Positions 1 to 10,902 of a stretch of 64,000 bases of DNA are shown in pieces. Each line of letters begins with the position of its first letter. The stretch's first letter is position 1. Source of the stretch: Priapulus caudatus (Eukaryota > Priapulida > Priapulimorpha > Priapulimorphida > Priapulidae); contig NW_014577177.1 of NCBI RefSeq assembly GCF_000485595.1, positions 477,547-541,546 of the forward strand, in the 5' to 3' direction. The position numbers and the translations under genes were made by a program. Under the pieces are notes generated by a model, which was given only the letters and a program-made list of their open reading frames with translations, searched no databases and was not told the DNA's origin.

Positions 1-398
1 CTAACAGGGTTTACTAGAATCCCACCACTCCACCACTAAGTCACTGCAGTAGACGTGAGATGAGCGCTGTCGCTCCGCGGCACTTGTATTAAGTTATATC
101 TACAGCAGGAGCTCTAATATTAAGTTGAGTGAAATCTACAGCTACACAGGTGACTGCTAGATGCATACCACAGTTCTGCCTTACTTCCATGACAATGTCA
201 ATGTCAAGATGACATGGGCAGTGGTTTTCCATCACTTCACTTACATATCTCCCATATTAATACATGTACTCTATGTATTTAGGTGAATGTATGCCATGGC
301 ACAAGGCCTACATATACATTTACATAGACTCTAATAATGAATTTACATTATTTACAGAAGGAAATAATTCTACTCAGGGGAAGAAGATAGGAAAAAAG

Positions 399-1166
399 AT
401 GAAGAAATCAACTACAAAAATTTCCATAGGACGTAAGAACATTGTAAATGGTGTAGCCACTCAGGTGAGAAGAAATAAAGGTGGTGGAACGGATGTATTG
501 GAAGTACCAGCAGATATAAAGTATGAGGAGCTTCTGCAGAAGATGCAAGTGAGATTTGGTGTTACATGTGGTTACTTGTCAACATTCGATGATACCAAGC
601 TATCAAACGAGAACTTTCTGGATCATGAAAGAATCTATTTTGTGACAGAAGTTCCAGAAACTCTATCAAAAGCTCAAGTGGCTGATGCATCAATCACTCC
701 AGAATCTGCATCAGAAGCTCGAGTGGCTGATGCATCAAATACTGAGTCATTCAGCTATGTGGCATACGATATGGCAGATGTTTTTGATTATTTATTTGAA
801 AAGAAAGTAGAAAAAGATGCTGATCGCCATGACCCTTCACTTGGAGAGGGTCTGCAACCTTATGACAGAAACCTAATACCAGTTTTCTGCGAGGTTCCCC
901 ATGTTATACTTTACATTGAGCAAAATAAACTATGCTGTGAGAGGAGGAAAACTGGATGGGGTGAATTTGCATTATTCTCGAAGGATCAATTAGATGGGCT
1001 TGATAATTTCAAAAATAATGTCAACATGGACCGCATAGTACTTGTCACTCCTCCATTGATACATTATGCATTAGTCCTTGAAAAACTAGCTGTCTGTGAT
1101 TATAAAATTCTCACGGAAAATGTATGGGAACTTACTCCCGATAGTAAAGCTGATTATGAAAGATAG
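399..1166 (+). CDS. hypothetical protein, possible terminal exon
   Basis: An open frame of about 255 codons from the ATG at 399 to the TAG at 1164. A longer reading from 264 is possible, but a good 3' splice acceptor (ttatttacag, ending near 356) lies upstream, so the coding part may be one exon of a larger gene. The protein is mixed hydrophilic and hydrophobic, has no signal peptide or membrane span that I can see, and contains a short internal duplication (QVADAS and RVADAS, near codons 93 and 106). I do not recognise the family. Codon use looks real over the whole length, and no frameshift is seen. It could be host or transposon-derived. It stands just upstream of the first viral fragment and gives no clue to function. 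Confidence 0.4.
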   Translation: MKKSTTKISIGRKNIVNGVATQVRRNKGGGTDVLEVPADIKYEELLQKMQVRFGVTCGYLSTFDDTKLSNENFLDHERIYFVTEVPETLSKAQVADASITPESASEARVADASNTESFSYVAYDMADVFDYLFEKKVEKDADRHDPSLGEGLQPYDRNLIPVFCEVPHVILYIEQNKLCCERRKTGWGEFALFSKDQLDGLDNFKNNVNMDRIVLVTPPLIHYALVLEKLAVCDYKILTENVWELTPDSKADYER

Positions 1167-1350
1167 GTGCTATCTCTTGCTGATGAATAATCATGATGCA
1201 GTTTGTTTCCCCATGCCTTCTTCTAAAGGTTTAGGTAACAAAAATGGGTTCTTGATTTGTGTTAGTTAAGAAGTGAAATCGAGAAGCGTGCGGATTTTTC
1301 ATTACCTTCCCTGATAAGGTACTGTAATTATGTCATTGTAATCATTAAAT

Positions 1351-1660
1351 CAATGTTGTTTAATTATTTTGTTGTTATGCCAAATTGCCAAATTGCACCT
1401 TTGTGCTTTTCTCTTTTTGTTAATACTTTTCATGTATAATTTTATTTTGTCAATGATCGTTTGTTCTTTTGAAAAGGTTTATACAACTGTATATTTGTTA
1501 TCAATGTTGTTTAATTATTATTTTGTTGTTGAGCCCAAATATTATGCCAAATTGCACCTTTGTGCTTTTCTGTTTTTGTTCATATTTTTCATGTATAATT
1601 TTATTTTGTCAATGATTGTTTGTTCTTTTGAAAAGGTTTATACAACTGTATATTTGTTAT
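1351..1660. repeat. two-unit tandem repeat, about 150-160 bp period
   Basis: The segment 1351-1501 is repeated almost exactly at 1502-1660. Both units carry the same AT-rich text (caatgttgtttaatt, then aattgcacctttgtgctttt, then gaaaaggtttatacaac). The second unit has small insertions that lengthen the spacing from 151 to 159. The apparent ORF 1369-1785 is a by-product of this repeat and is not called as a gene. Confidence 0.8.
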
Positions 1661-2163
1661 CAATAGTTCCTACACAGACGTTTTTACGACATTGCACACA
1701 AGTACCCAATATTAAACACTTCAATAGAAATACAGCCAACATTGAAATAGACATGTACGTACTCAGATTCGGAGAGAAGAGCTGAGAATTAAAACACGAG
1801 AATGGAGGACCTCATCACGGCACGAAAGCGCTCGTTCGCTTTTCCGCCCCTCACCCGGACCTGGCTACGCTCCCTTCAGATGGAATTGCCAGATGACTTT
1901 GTAAGAACAAGGCTGCCAGAAACGAGTTTTTCCTGTAGCGTGTGAAGTGGTGCCCTGTCCGACCACAGGGCACACTGTGAGAGTGAAATATCCAGAGATG
2001 CTAACCAGTGAGAAGAATGGCCTACTGACAGGAGATGAAATGAGCTTCAACACAACAGCAAAAGAGATTGGGGGTTAATGCATGACATGCTTGCAGAGAT
2101 TTCTTTTTCCCGGCAGACCATCTGACGAAAAGATTCTCGATCATTCCAGGGCCCACAGGCTCC

Positions 2164-2240
2164 GACCACCTGACACCTGATTTCATCATAATGAGGGAGG
2201 AGAAAGTCATGGCGATTGAATTGAAAACCCTCTGGACTGT
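2164..2240 (+). other. endonuclease active-site signature of viral L copy 1
   Basis: In the frame reading through 2191, the sequence gives LTPDFIIMREEK followed by AIELKTLW: a P-D pair (2176-2181), then an E-L-K triad (2218-2226) about 13 residues later. This PD-(x)n-ExK arrangement is the metal-binding core of the cap-snatching endonuclease at the N-terminus of bunyavirus L proteins, where D, E and the catalytic K are conserved. It lies about 380 bp after the possible start of the pseudogene, as expected. This is a motif match by eye, strong because of its position relative to the RdRp motifs 3 kb downstream. Confidence 0.65.
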
Positions 2241-5143
2241 CACCACCAGTCTGCCAAGCCCACACAAATCAAGGCCGTGTGCGCGTAGCGATCGTGAGTG
2301 TGTGGGTGCGCGGGGGCTGTTGGAGTTGACGAAAGAGGGCGGGCGGGGAAGCGAAGGACTAAAGGGGGCCTTTGGTCGAGAGTTGAATGACTGTCGCTGC
2401 GGGGGAGGGTCGGATGTGGGTAGTGCCGAGTTGAGTGGCGTGGTCGTTGCAGGGCGCCTTTCGAACTGTGCCGAGAACGGCCTTCGATGGGTGGAAGACA
2501 ATCGCCTGCCAGCGAGCAAAGCGGGTTGGTACCAGCCAGAGTGTTGGGCTGTGCGACTGCGGGAGAGGTAGGGGGGTCAGAAGGGCCGAGGTGTGATGAT
2601 AGGACGCACTGTCAGCTGTCCAATGACAGGGAGAAGCGTGAGATCTGCACTCTCAGAAGCAGGCAGGGAAACTGCCAAAAACATCACAGTGGGTGCGCGT
2701 CTTCATCATGAACCAACAGCATAGCTAAGGTTTGGAACGCCGAAGTTGTGGGGAGGACGTGATATTGATGTTCGGAGTGAAGAGGGGCAGGCGGAGGGAG
2801 ACAATTGACAGAGAATACGGATCAAGGCCAAAGCCAAGTCTCATCTCAACGACTCCACATATGATCCAGAAGAAAGAGCGGTGAAAGCAAGGGAACTGGC
2901 TAATGAGAGAGCGGAGACCTTTGGGCTCAGTGCAGAGAAAGGGGCACCCAGACGGCAGAGAAATCTGTCATCAAGCTACCCTTTCTGGTGTTCAAGGAGA
3001 GAAACCCAAATGGCCCAGGAGTCTCGACAAAGTCCCTCATTTCACAAGAGATGACGAAAAATCGTCTAAACGTGATTTGGAGGAAAGCCCTCTCTGAAGT
3101 ACGAAGAGTACAAAACAGGGAAAGAGGAAGAAAGAGAAAGAAAGATGAAGCTTCAACATCAACGGGCAGGAAAGTGAGTGAAAGCCTCAAGAAGAAGAGA
3201 AGACTGAAAATGAACCGCATCAGAATAAGTTGCCAGACAGCATCAGGAAGACGTTTGTCTCAAGAGCGGTTATGGGGAAAAATGGAAGAAAGATCCTGAG
3301 GTTCTTTTGATGAAAGAACAATCGAAGATACCTTTCGACCACGATGTCTACACTGGAGACATAGACGCTTGCTTTCATGGGGCCTGATGTGAGACGCAAA
3401 CTCTGCTTTTCAAAAGGAGATTAGCAGAAGCACCTAGCAGAAGCCATGAGGAAGTAGTCTTAAAGCTCATAGAGGAAACAGGAGATAGTGATCCACTGCT
3501 GAAGAAGTACATGGGAATATACAAGAACTTCCGCAACACAAACCTGGGCTCCGGCTTGGCATTCATAAGCTGTCCGATTGAAGAGCTAAACATCACTCGC
3601 AATCAATGCACGAAGAGTGACGAATACATCATGAAGCAGCTCCCAGGCTTCCCAGTGTGGCTTCTTGTAAAAACCACAGCCACCACCAACAAAATGCAGT
3701 GGTCAATCGCTGTAGGCACAGAGGGAGCTCGAGATCAGTCATCCGTTGCCTTCCTCCGACTTGAAGAAAATCCCTCCGGTTGGCAGTGACAGATTTTTAC
3801 ACCATTGACCACCACAAGATCTCCCATCTACTACACTTGGAGAGAAAGCATTTAGTCTGTACATACTATGGCTCCATCAGTTCGGGGTGGACATCAAGAC
3901 ACCGATCTCCCGCTGCAGCACCACCCACTGGGAGCACTTCATGACTTGCCTACTTGTTCTCATGGAGGACAAGGAGGCCACGAGTGCGACACTATCCCAG
4001 GTGAGGTACGCATACATGGAGATGATGCGCGGAGGGCTAACTCCCGCTGATCCGCTCAAAATCACAAACAAGTGGGAACCAGTGATACGGACTAGACTGC
4101 AGGCATGGGTGATAAAGAAAGTGTTTGATGTGTTCACAAGGATGACTGTAGAACCTCCACTTAAACCGGGGGCTGGCTATCTAGAGTCAGAAGTGTCAGC
4201 TAAACAGGAACTGAGTGACGTTCATGTGCCCTCTGATTTCCACACAAGAGATCAATACCTTCGTTTGTTGTCCTGGATTGATGGATGTTCTGTTGGCAGC
4301 GTTGAGGTGGCGCTCAACCTGGGGTACTTGTCAGTACTACACAATAAGAACGAAGGAGACCAGAACCATTCTAACTTGAAGATCCTAAACAAAATAATTA
4401 GATTAGAAATGAAAATGAAATTCCCAAGGCCAGAGAACCTAGGAAAAAAGTCACCAAACATTGATGATATACTGACACACGAATTCAACAGGAATGTGTG
4501 CCTCCTACATAGTGAGCGTGTTGGCAGCTTCCTTGATTCTGGAATAGCAGAGAATAGAATAAACAAGACGAGACAAGTGGTTGAGAACTCCCTTGTGCGC
4601 ATTTCCCTGTCAGACTATGCCACAACAAAGGCCAGCACCAAGGAAACGGTTGAGGGCTGTTTTGAAGATCTTCCAACTGCCCTGAACCTAGACAAAGGTC
4701 CCGCTGACAAAGAAGGAACCGAGGAATCTACAGGGGTGGGCGATCAGGCAAAATTGGATGGAAAAAAGAAGGAGAGAGTGGAGGGTAAAGCCGAGAAGAG
4801 GGCCAGAGTGAGAAAGGAGAGAAAGTTGAAAACAGGAGGGAGCACTAAAGCGATCATAGAGGCCTTGAACTTAATTACGGGAGGAGTCAAGGGCAAAGAT
4901 GGGCAGGTCTTTGAACCGAAAGAGGACCTGCCTTTCGTCTGCAATCTGCCCCGATTGCTCGACCTTGTAGACCAAATGGGACCCGCCGAGGAGCTTATGA
5001 ACGACTTTGATGTTGATCCTGAGCTCTTCTTAGATGACGAAATGATAGCAGCATTTGAGATAGATCTGAATCGCTTCTTGGACGAGTGTGAAAGCGCCAT
5101 AAAAAGTTGTGACAGATTCCAGACCAAAACCAAACACGTCTGC

Positions 5144-5642
5144 GGCCTGACGGCAAGAATGGTTAAGAAGAATCAGTTTGGGGGGGGGGGTGCGTGAGAT
5201 TTCCATTCTCACCATTCTTAGTCGCATAGTGGTGCATATCGTGGAGACAATGATGAGAGCTGTGTGTGGCCTGCTGCCGGGAGAGTGCATCAGTAAAGGA
5301 AACCAAAAACACCAGATGGTGGATGAGCATTATAAGCAGACTGCTGGCTGGAATAGGGACCGTGTGACCGTAACATCCTCGGCATACATTCTAAAGACCA
5401 ATTCCTGAACCAGGAAGGAGACCACAATATCGTGGACACAAATCAGTCTTCATGGACAACCGTTCCAACATGATGCAGGGCATCCTGCACAACTTCTCTT
5501 CTCTTGTGCACAGCGCTGCACTAATGACCACAAAACCCATAATAGTCTTGCCAAAGAGCAGAATAGAGGCTTGGTCTTACTCACGCATCTCCAGTCATCC
5601 GACGATAGCGGCCAAAAAAGTATTTAGCTGTCCCTGCATCTA
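5144..5642 (+). pseudogene. RdRp motif block of viral L copy 1, motif A deleted
   Basis: Pre-A (GLTARMVKKNQFGG, then REISILTILSRIVVH after a one-base slip in a run of G near 5180-5191) continues to LLPGECISKG and then to VTVTSSA. Compared with copy 5, where TSSA is followed by the motif A aspartate and about 200 bp of coding sequence, copy 1 jumps from TSSA directly to ILKDQF near 5390. Motif A is therefore absent. Motif B (about 5467-5515) and motif C (SSDDSG) follow, in different frames. The run of nine or so G residues and the lost block show that this copy cannot encode a polymerase. Confidence 0.75.
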
Positions 5643-6005
5643 ATGTAGCTTCAGAGTCTTCAGTTTGGCAGGGAACTTGATAGCAAGAAGCGATCACAGT
5701 TAAAGCCAGACAAAGTGGACAAAATGATATTTTTGAACAAGAACAAAGACAAATACTTAAAGTAGACATTGAGACAGTACTGTGAATAGTGAAAAACACT
5801 ACAAATACAAGAACGTAGCAAGAACGGATATAAATATTGAACAGTGAACACAGATTTACACATACAAGAACAGTTAACTACGTTCAGTACGTTGTATACA
5901 TAATGTGAACAGTAGATACATTTTGTAGTGAACACTTGTAATAGGCGTGCGGTATTATTGTCGAGATAGGCTTCCGTAGAACGAAGCTGGGTTACAGATG
6001 CTACG

Positions 6006-6494
6006 TGTTGTTCCCATGGTTACACCCTGTACCTAGAATTTCATGTTTTTCTTAAATCTGTAGAATTACGGATTATACTTCATAGCTATTATTTACTAGT
6101 AATAAATCATAGCTTATTGTTGATCCGCCTTCCTCTGGAAATAGGTCGTTACGCTGAAATTGTTGTGACACTGTTTTACCCATGATGCTCTGACCGGCGT
6201 GCAGGGTGGTGTACGCCGCCATATTGCAATCACCGAAAGGTCATTGTTCACTTCAAACTGTTAAAAAAGATTGTTAACAACACTTGCAAACTTTTGGATC
6301 GTGTGAGACGCTACTTACTGATGTGACCCGCTAGGTGTAGCTGCGTTACAGTAGCAGGATCGTACCATTGCTGGGGGATATTACCAAGATGTAACAACGC
6401 TTCCATTGATCGCAATAAAGGGCATATATCTCGAATCTCAAGCTGGGTGTTGGTGTTGTTCCGTCTATAGCGCCGTCCTCTAGCCCGCTTAACA
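6006..6494 (+). repeat. probable 5' LTR
   Basis: The segment begins TGTTGTTCCC and ends GCTTAACA (TGTT/AACA ends). It carries an AATAAA signal at about 6413 and is followed directly by a primer-binding-site-like sequence. It does not match the 3' LTR candidate at 9014, so it may belong to another element or be a highly diverged partner. The left boundary is set only by the TGTT/AACA rule. Confidence 0.45.
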
Positions 6495-6512
6495 TGGTGT
6501 CAGAAGTGGGAT
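6495..6512 (+). promoter_or_regulatory. retrotransposon primer binding site
   Basis: TGGTGTCAGAAGTGGGAT abuts the CA end of the LTR candidate. The initial TGG (complement of a tRNA CCA end) and the position fit a primer binding site. The primer tRNA was not identified. About 140 bp of leader follow before the truncated pol region, so gag, protease and most of RT are missing. Confidence 0.6.
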
Positions 6513-6653
6513 GTATGCCGAGACCAAGTCCCCTGATGATGGTGGATCAAGCTTCTTGGTGATCGTCCAGACCAACTTACCTGGAAAATCTGCATTTCAA
6601 GATATGGGTTGCAATGGTTGTTTCACCTATGCTGTATAACTGATGTTGTTGTG

Positions 6654-7067
6654 AACCTGAGTGTTTATATGGAGTGGGATCCAGAATCCGACAGAATGAA
6701 GTACAAGGTGAAACCAGTGTAGATCAAAGAGAAAGATCTCCTGACCAAGAGAATGGTGCTGAGTGAACTTGCTAAAGTGTTTGACCCGATTGGGTTCACG
6801 GGTACTTTCCTTATGAAAGAGAACATTCTGATGCAGAAACTGTGGCAGTGTGAAACGGGTTGGAATAATGACCTTCCAGTAGAGGAGCAAGATGAATGGA
6901 GGAAGTTCTTAGCTGAATTGGAGAGCCTCGATGGCGTATGCTTCCAGAGGTGCCTGATGTCTGAAACACTAAGTAAACCAGCTGAACTTGTCATCTTTTG
7001 TGACGCATCAGAAGATGCATTTTGTGCTGTTGCGTACATGAGGATGATGATGGATCGGTTGGTGTGA
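6654..7067 (+). pseudogene. BEL/Pao retrotransposon 1: end of RT and start of RNase H
   Basis: The reading EWDPESDRMKYKV, an in-frame stop near 6719, then ELAKVFDPIGFTG and KLWQCETGWNNDLP is the RT thumb/connection region of BEL/Pao pol. It runs into the RNase H start FCDASEDAFCAVAY, with the first catalytic aspartate. The upstream RT palm, protease and gag are missing, so the element has an internal deletion between the leader (about 6650) and here. A frameshift near 7030-7060 moves the reading into the next frame, where RNase H continues. Family assignment rests on the characteristic FDPxG and WD/WNN..LP pattern. Defective. Confidence 0.8.
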
Positions 7068-8314
7068 GGTTTATGGCTGCAAAGTCTCGTGTAGCACCAC
7101 TACGGCATTTATCGATCCCTCGTCTGGAACTGCAAGCTGCGGTCGTCGCATCTAGACTCTATGCTACTTTGAGAGAAGAGATGTCGGTAGAGTTGGGCCG
7201 AGTAGTATTCTTGTGTGACAGCATCATCGCATTGTCCTGGATTCGAGGTCAGTCGAGACAGTACAAGTCATTCGTGGCAAATAGAGTTTCTGAGATTCAG
7301 GGCTCAACCGACCCTTCTGATTGGCGACACATCCCAGGAGAATTCAACGTTGCAGACAAAGTTTCCAGAGGGATTGGTGTCAAAGATCTGGAAGGTGATT
7401 GGAAGCATGGACCAGCCTTTTTATTGTTACCAGAAGAAGAGTGGCCAGAATCCATCCCTAGAGCAGACGTGATTGAAGTTAACAGAGAAAAGCGGAACGT
7501 GAAAATCGTGCTGACAGCTAGAGAAGTAGAAGAGGCCATAGATTGCAAGAAATTCTCTCGATGGAGAAAGTTGATCCGAGTAACGGCATATGTATTCAGA
7601 TTCATCTTGAATTTGAAAGCCAGACGCATCGTAGACGATGGTCCACTATCAACGAAAGAATTGGCAGTAGCAGAAAAGCACTGGATAGTTGAAGCGCAGA
7701 GACCACTTCATGAACGAATAAAGAGAGGGGAATTTAAATCCCTAAGCACCTTCGAGAAGGACAAGATTGTCTACGTGGGGGGAAGAGCTTCTAACGGAAC
7801 CCTCTCCTATGAAAGAAGACACCCTGTGTTGTTGCCCAAAGAACACTGTGTATCATATTTGATTACTCAACACGTGCATGAAGAGGGGCACTATGAGGTT
7901 GCAACCACTGCTGCCAAAATCAGAAGTCAACACTGGATTGTAGGCGTGACAAATTTAGCAAAGACTGTTAAATTTCGATGTGTAACGTGCAGAAGATTCA
8001 AGCACCAGACAGAGGCTCAACTCATGGCCAACCTGCCAGTAGAGAGAATGGCACCATTCACGCCACCTTTCTATTTCACAGCATGTGACTATTTCGGCCC
8101 ATATATCGTCAAAGTGGGAAGAAACAAGACGGCGAAGCATTATGGCGTCATCTTCACCTGCCTGAACACCAGAGCAGTGCTTCTAGAAGTGGCAGTTGAC
8201 TGTTCTACCATGGAGTTTCTGCAAGTCCTACATCGTTTCTTCGCCATCAGGGGGAAACGCAAGCTTATTCAAAGTGACAATGGAACCCAATTTGTTGGGG
8301 CAGAGAGATGGTGA
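7022..8314 (+). pseudogene. BEL/Pao retrotransposon 1: RNase H and integrase N-terminal and core
   Basis: The frame holds the rest of RNase H (AAKSRVAPLRHLSIPRLEL with its glutamate, FLCDSIIALSWI with an aspartate, HIPGEFNVADKVSRG with the last aspartate), then a linker. The integrase follows: an HHCC-type finger (HVHEEGHY ... RCVTCRRF) and the catalytic core with aspartates in FTACDYFGPY and QSDNGTQF. The reading ends at 8314, where a small indel shifts it into the next frame, which carries the third acidic residue. This long stretch has no internal stop, so element 1 is younger than viral copy 1 upstream. It would have reverse-transcribed and integrated an LTR retrotransposon genome. Confidence 0.88.
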
Positions 8315-8958
8315 GGGGCTGGAGTGAAGTAGAGCTGAAAGCATTCTGTGCAGAGCGACAAGTAACATGGAAATTCACCACACCGCTTGCTCCTCATCAG
8401 AATGGCTGTGCAGAAGCGCTTGTTAAAAGTTGCAAAATGGCGCTAAAGAAATCTATCGGTGAGCAAAGGCTCACTCCATTTGAGCTACATACATGTCTCC
8501 AAGAGGTTGCTAACCTAGTCAACGAGCGACCAATTGGAAGAGTACCAAATGATCCGGACGATGGTAGCTATATGTGTCCCAATGATGTACTACTTGGACG
8601 AGCTTCGAGCAGAGTGCCACAGGGTCCATTTCGTGAGACCAAAAATCCTAGAGAGAGATTAGAATTTGTGCAACAAATCGTTAATGCGTTTTGGAAATGT
8701 TGGATTAGGGATGTGTTCCCATTGTTGGTTCCCAGACGGAAGTGGAATGTTGACAGAAGAAACGTGCAAGTAGACGACGTAGTGATAGTTGCTGATCCAA
8801 ATGCGATACGTGGAAAATGGAATCTCGGAAGAATTACTGAAGTCTACCCCGGGCAAGACGGACGAGTGAGAAACATTAAAGTAAAGACTGTAAATGGACT
8901 GTTCAGTAGACCAGTAACTAAAATTGTAGTGATTTGCCCTGTTGAAGGGTATGAGTAG
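8308..8958 (+). pseudogene. BEL/Pao retrotransposon 1: integrase C-terminal part
   Basis: Continues the integrase after a frame change at about 8308-8314. HQNGCAEALVKSCK supplies the catalytic glutamate of the DDE triad. LVNERPIG and PNDVLLGR are typical of BEL/Pao integrase. The end (VDDVVIVADPNAIRGKWNLGRI ... RNIKVKTVNG) is the BEL-specific C-terminal domain known as DUF5641. It ends in a stop at 8956, about 55 bp before the polypurine tract (gtgggggagga at 9003-9013). Together with 6654-8314 it is one pol gene, split by two frameshifts. Confidence 0.88.
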
Positions 8959-9013
8959 TCATGTTTCAAGTCTGAAGATGTGTAAGATGCGAGTATCGCA
9001 TCGTGGGGGAGGA

Positions 9014-9545
9014 TGTTTCACGTGAAACCAGAATTTTGTTGAGAAGTTATAGAGGGCGCTGTTAGATGTAGATCCAATATGGCAAGAAGTTAGCTTGCAT
9101 TGATGTATTGTTTACGGAACTAAAAGCCGGAAAATACCTGTTAACAGAGAATATTACCACTATTGTTATGTGATGATATTATAGGGATCTGCCAACCTGT
9201 GGACCGCGAATGTGTGAAATGATGCTAACCAAAGACTTCTACTGTTAACTGTTAAAATTACATCCGATCACAGTAGTAAGTTAATTTCTGACATTCGGTA
9301 ATGTGTCTTTATGTATCTTTATGCATATCTTTATGTCTTAATGTGTCTTTATGTATTTGTGCATATCTTTATGTCTTAGCATCTTTATGTATCTTATGAA
9401 TGACAGAATGTCAACTCAAAATGGGTTTTATTTTCATTATTTCAGAATTGAATGGTGATCAATAAAACGATCTCTCATATCTATCTAAGATCGGGTGTAG
9501 TTGGGAATTTCTTGTCTTCGTCGGCCTCGCCACTTTGTACTCATA
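9014..9545 (+). repeat. probable 3' LTR of BEL/Pao element 1
   Basis: Starts TGTTTCACGTG right after a purine-rich tract. An AATAAA signal lies at about 9461, and there is an internal array of CTTTATGT-like units at 9301-9390. The right end is uncertain; I place it near 9545 because different sequence character follows. No matching 5' LTR is found in the window. Confidence 0.45.
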
Positions 9546-10209
9546 CCACGTATTGTACTCAAACGACCTTATGTAATGTTTTTGCCTATTTATCCTTATT
9601 TCTTGGCTGTTTCAGGTCTACTCCTCAAAAACATCTTTACGATTGTTGAAGAGCATACCACACAATCAGCCATGACAACCACACATACGCACCCAATGGT
9701 GTACATCATCGACAAAACTGCTGCACCACACGTGCTTCTTCGAGGAGAAATACAATGAATACCAGGGTTATCTCGAAACATTTGTCCAAAATATACTCGT
9801 CTCGGCACTCACAGGTCTGTTTATTTCGTCAAGGGTCTATTTATTGCCACTTACTCTTTGTATGTTCACTGCTCTCTCATGTCATTATTCTGACGTCATA
9901 GGTTCATCTTCCAACTTGACCAACATTGTAAAACAACTTGACACTTGACCAACAAGTTTTACCATTCATGTTAACACATGTCTTCAGATTATTGCACCCT
10001 TTCCAATTCGTCAGCACCACAATCCACAAGAATTCCTCTTTATAAACACTAATGTTAAGTGATTTGTCTTGAAACTGTGCCACAACTTTACTCAACTCAA
10101 ACTTGCCTCATTCACACCAACATAACCACACGAAATCTTCACCTTTTCTCATGATGTACTCATTCATGTCACAATATGACAATGTTTCCCCGTTTTTTAC
10201 ATGCCATAG
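9546..10209. other. non-coding or decayed region
   Basis: No recognisable gene. A 91-codon frame at 9676-9948 lacks a start and has a patch that reads like protein (FEEKYNEYQGYLETF), which may be a decayed upstream exon of the gene at 10210-10902, but I could not connect the phases. Confidence 0.3.
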
Positions 10210-10902
10210 CCATGCAATACTAAGGCTAAAGGACAGATTCTTCGTCTTTCCGCACCTATGGCTACTCTTTTCTTTCTGGCTAAATGCCATGAAGATGGAA
10301 CTGACGTCATTGAAGTGCTCCCACTTATCATCGACGAGCGTGCTCAACACGCTGCTGCAAGTTTCGTCGAGATGTGCATTATTCACACAGGACTCATTCA
10401 GGGCTTATCTCTCGACGCCAACAAACGCCTCATTGTAAGTCTGATTTCGACAGTCACAAATGTCGATATAACCTACAGTCATGAGCATGTAACCTTTCTC
10501 GACCAAGAAAATATATCGCTTGCTCTTGACCATCCCTATAAATTCTCTGCCCTATAAACAAACTCATTCATATGTTCACGATTTCTTGTATTGACTCTAC
10601 TTTTCTTCTGTTTCTCATAGATCCCTGACCTAGCCTTACATGATGCGTCTGGCACAACTAGCAAGGCTCATCTACCCACTGAGCAGGATCAACAACAATC
10701 TCGTCCAATAATTAAGAAAACCCCTGCACAGTGGATTCTACTCTCTCCCGGATCCATCACATCCATGCGACATGAACAGCACATACACCACATCAAAAAC
10801 AAAGATGCTGGATTAGAGGCCTTCTGCGAACTACAACGCATGCAACTCGGCAAAGTATTCACTTTCAACCACCCTGGAAAACAATCCATGTTACTACTTT
10901 GA
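10210..10902 (+). CDS. remnant of a spliced gene, two exons, function unknown
   Basis: Exon 10210-10432 follows an acceptor (ttttttacatgccatag). It reads openly through MATLFFLAKCHEDGTDVIEV to NKRLI and ends at a strong donor (gtaagt, from about 10433). The next acceptor is ttctgtttctcatag, ending about 10620. Joining there keeps the frame (RLI then IPDLALHD) and continues to a TGA at 10900-10902. The agreement of donor, acceptor and phase supports a real spliced gene of at least 160 residues. I do not recognise it. No transposase or RT motif is present. The 5' exons are missing or decayed, probably cut by the BEL insertion. Confidence 0.35.

Larger units (their letters stand above)
1802..5642 (+). 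pseudogene. endogenous bunyavirus-like L polymerase, copy 1 (near full from N-terminus to motif C)
   Basis: A long decayed viral L gene that reads in pieces in different frames. The landmarks come in the order expected for a segmented negative-strand L protein: endonuclease PD...ELK at 2176-2226; a coding stretch around 2985-3300; an open piece about 3423-3789; a long piece 3809-5197 (coded well upstream of its first apparent start at 3887); the pre-motif A block KKNQFGGG...REI near 5160-5215; motif B NMMQGILHNFSSLVHS at about 5467-5515; and motif C LQSSDDSG at about 5588-5612. The spacing from endonuclease to motif C, about 3.4 kb, suits the family. Breaks: several frameshifts (for example between 3789 and 3809, near 5195 and before motif C), in-frame stops, and loss of motif A. 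The start at 1802 is a guess. Nothing C-terminal to motif C is left; unrelated sequence follows 5642. Virus family within the bunyavirus group not assigned. Confidence 0.75.

Noticed and set aside
1369-1785. 138-codon frame with hydrophobic repeats resembling a membrane protein
   Set aside because: It is a translated AT-rich tandem repeat with no upstream support; both repeat units give the same peptide.
5144-5642. Orthomyxovirus-like PB1 instead of bunyavirus-like L
   Set aside because: The SSDD motif alone fits both, but the single long protein with an N-terminal PD...ELK endonuclease 3 kb upstream and the KKNQFGG...REI pre-A block fit a bunyavirus-type L better.
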